This document shows, piece after piece, positions 6,579 through 7,799 of a stretch of DNA of 7,799 nucleotides (the first letter of the stretch is position 1; the number at the start of each line of letters is the position of its first letter). The notes under the pieces were generated by a model. That model did not search any database and was not told the DNA's origin. It saw nothing but the letters and a program-made list of their open reading frames with translations. Source of the stretch: Candidatus Caccocola faecipullorum (GTDB taxonomy: Bacteria; Synergistota; Synergistia; Synergistales; Synergistaceae); contig DVKA01000098.1 of NCBI GenBank assembly GCA_018716365.1, positions 1-7,799 on the forward strand, read 5' to 3'. A program made the position numbers and the translations under genes.

Positions 6579-7799
6579 CTAACGATTGCCGCAGAGGCGG
6601 TCGGCTATGATGAACACTATCGCCGCGACGAAGAGCGAGTTGACGGGCTTGATGCCGGTTGTTACGAATATGCCGACGAGCGAGCCTGCGACGACCGCGA
6701 GTATCGCTGGCATGTTGACGTCGCGGATTTCCGTCCTTGCGTTCTCTTCATACTCGCCGCGGTGCATGAAGTAGTGCAGGATGAGCACTGCGCCGACTGG
6801 CGGAATCATGCCGGATAGCAGGTTCAGCATGCCGACGAAGTTGTAGTAGAGCCAGACCGCGAGGCCCGTGCCTATCGCGCCGCTGACGAGGACGAGCGGC
6901 TTGTTCGGAATTTTAGTGATGTTCGAGACACCGAGACCCGCCGTGTAGAGCGCGTTGTTGTTCGTCGTCCAGATGTTGAGGCCGAGCGTCAGCACCGCGG
7001 GAATCGCAAGCCCCTGAAGGATGAGCACGTCGAAGATGTCGGGCACTCCCGTGACTGCGCCGCCGACCGCGCCGAAAATCATCATTATCGAGTTCCCGAC
7101 GAAGAAGGCCACGACCGTCGCGACGACGGCGATGGAGGGCGTCCTCGCAAAGCGCGTGAAGTTCGGCGTCGCCGTACCGCCCGAGATGAAGGAGCCGACG
7201 ACTATCGCTATGCCGGCCGCAAGCGTCAGCGGCTTATCGGGATTCTGCGCGAAGACGTTCATAAAGCCGCCGACCTCGTTGATGCCCCAGTTGACGGAAT
7301 AGACGCCGAGCACCGCGATAAGCGGAACGGCGATGCTGCCGAGCACGGCGAGCGCCTTGATGCCGAGGTAGGCCGTGACGGTCATGACGACGCCCGTTAT
7401 TACGATGAGCGCCCACATCGGGACGGCGTTGTTGATAAGCCCCGCTACCGGAATCGCAAACATAGCGACGCCGACGCCGAACCAGCCGATCTGAGTGAAG
7501 CTGATGAGCGCGGACGGAAGGAACGAGCCTTTGTCGCCGAACGAGCGGTGCGCGAGAAGGTCGAGCGTCAGCCCCGTGCGCTGGCCGATGTAGCCGAGCA
7601 GGCCGCAGTAAACGCCGAGGAAGGCGTTGCCGAGCACCATTGCGAAAAAGAATTTCTCAAGATTAAGCCCGATGCCGAGGTTTCCGCCCGCGGTCATGCT
7701 GGGCGAGAAGAATGTGAAGCCGACGAGGACGACCATCGCGGCCCAGAGCCCCTGCACCTTCATAGAGGCGGGGACTGCGGAGAGCGACCACTCGCTGTC
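6579..7799 (-). CDS. codB: Cytosine permease (CodB), 5' end beyond the window
   Basis: Inner-membrane cytosine importer of the NCS1 family with a LeuT-type fold, normally 12 membrane helices. 406 residues are visible. Characteristic blocks are FFSPSM near residue 30, LGYIGQRTGLT, TQIGWFGVGVAMFAIP, VGSFISGGT and LNIWTTNNNALYTAGLG. All match E. coli CodB closely as I recall it. The frame stays open to the right edge and encodes D-S-E-W-S-L-S-A-V-P-A-S before the first visible Met (7763). That Met has no Shine-Dalgarno and corresponds to roughly residue 15 of E. coli CodB, so it is judged internal. Probably only a few N-terminal residues are missing. It is the first gene of a codBA operon, supplying substrate to the deaminase encoded 25 nt downstream. 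The promoter lies outside the window. Confidence 0.95.
   Translation of the reverse strand, partial: DSEWSLSAVPASMKVQGLWAAMVVLVGFTFFSPSMTAGGNLGIGLNLEKFFFAMVLGNAFLGVYCGLLGYIGQRTGLTLDLLAHRSFGDKGSFLPSALISFTQIGWFGVGVAMFAIPVAGLINNAVPMWALIVITGVVMTVTAYLGIKALAVLGSIAVPLIAVLGVYSVNWGINEVGGFMNVFAQNPDKPLTLAAGIAIVVGSFISGGTATPNFTRFARTPSIAVVATVVAFFVGNSIMMIFGAVGGAVTGVPDIFDVLILQGLAIPAVLTLGLNIWTTNNNALYTAGLGVSNITKIPNKPLVLVSGAIGTGLAVWLYYNFVGMLNLLSGMIPPVGAVLILHYFMHRGEYEENARTEIRDVNMPAILAVVAGSLVGIFVTTGIKPVNSLFVAAIVFIIADRLCGNR

Overview
This window looks like an ordinary chromosomal core segment of a moderately GC-rich anaerobic or fermentative bacterium. All six recognisable genes lie on the minus strand. Gene order read right to left (direction of transcription) is codB (5' end outside the window), codA, groES, groEL, a gspF/pilC-type platform gene, a type IV prepilin-like gene, and guaA (3' end outside the window). 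A perfect CIRCE operator on groESL, plus a pilin/platform pair, suggests a diderm bacterium with HrcA control. My impression is Synergistota (Cloacibacillus-like) or a diderm Firmicute relative. That is inference from the look of the proteins, not a database result.

Region by region: 7799-6579 is a cytosine permease (NCS1 family) whose start lies just beyond the right edge. 6553-5321 is a metal-dependent cytosine deaminase with every catalytic residue of the E. coli enzyme. The two form a cytosine-salvage operon (uptake, then deamination to uracil and ammonia) that ends at a strong intrinsic terminator (5266-5302). The only gene-free stretch above 300 bases is 5014-5320. It holds that terminator, an AT-rich spacer with two small stem-loops, a near-consensus sigma-70 promoter, a perfect CIRCE, and the groES ribosome-binding site. 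groES-groEL (5013-3072) follow as the usual heat-shock chaperonin operon, ending at a 13-bp-stem terminator (2998-3037).

Downstream, 2930-1149 encodes a three-helix inner-membrane platform protein and a small prepilin. This is a minimal pair of type IV pilus/type II secretion parts with no ATPase, secretin or prepilin peptidase beside it. The pair is separated by a hairpin and a possible extra promoter. guaA (1022 to the left edge) supplies GMP synthase. Its Shine-Dalgarno lies 21 nt from the start codon, and a small GC hairpin in between would bring the spacing back to about 9 nt.

I see no mobile element, CRISPR array, tRNA/rRNA, toxin or defence gene, and no undescribed multi-gene system. 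The second-look items are regulatory: the guaA leader hairpin, the nested CIRCE, the intercistronic hairpin and GC-rich dyad in the pilin region, and the isolated platform-pilin pair.
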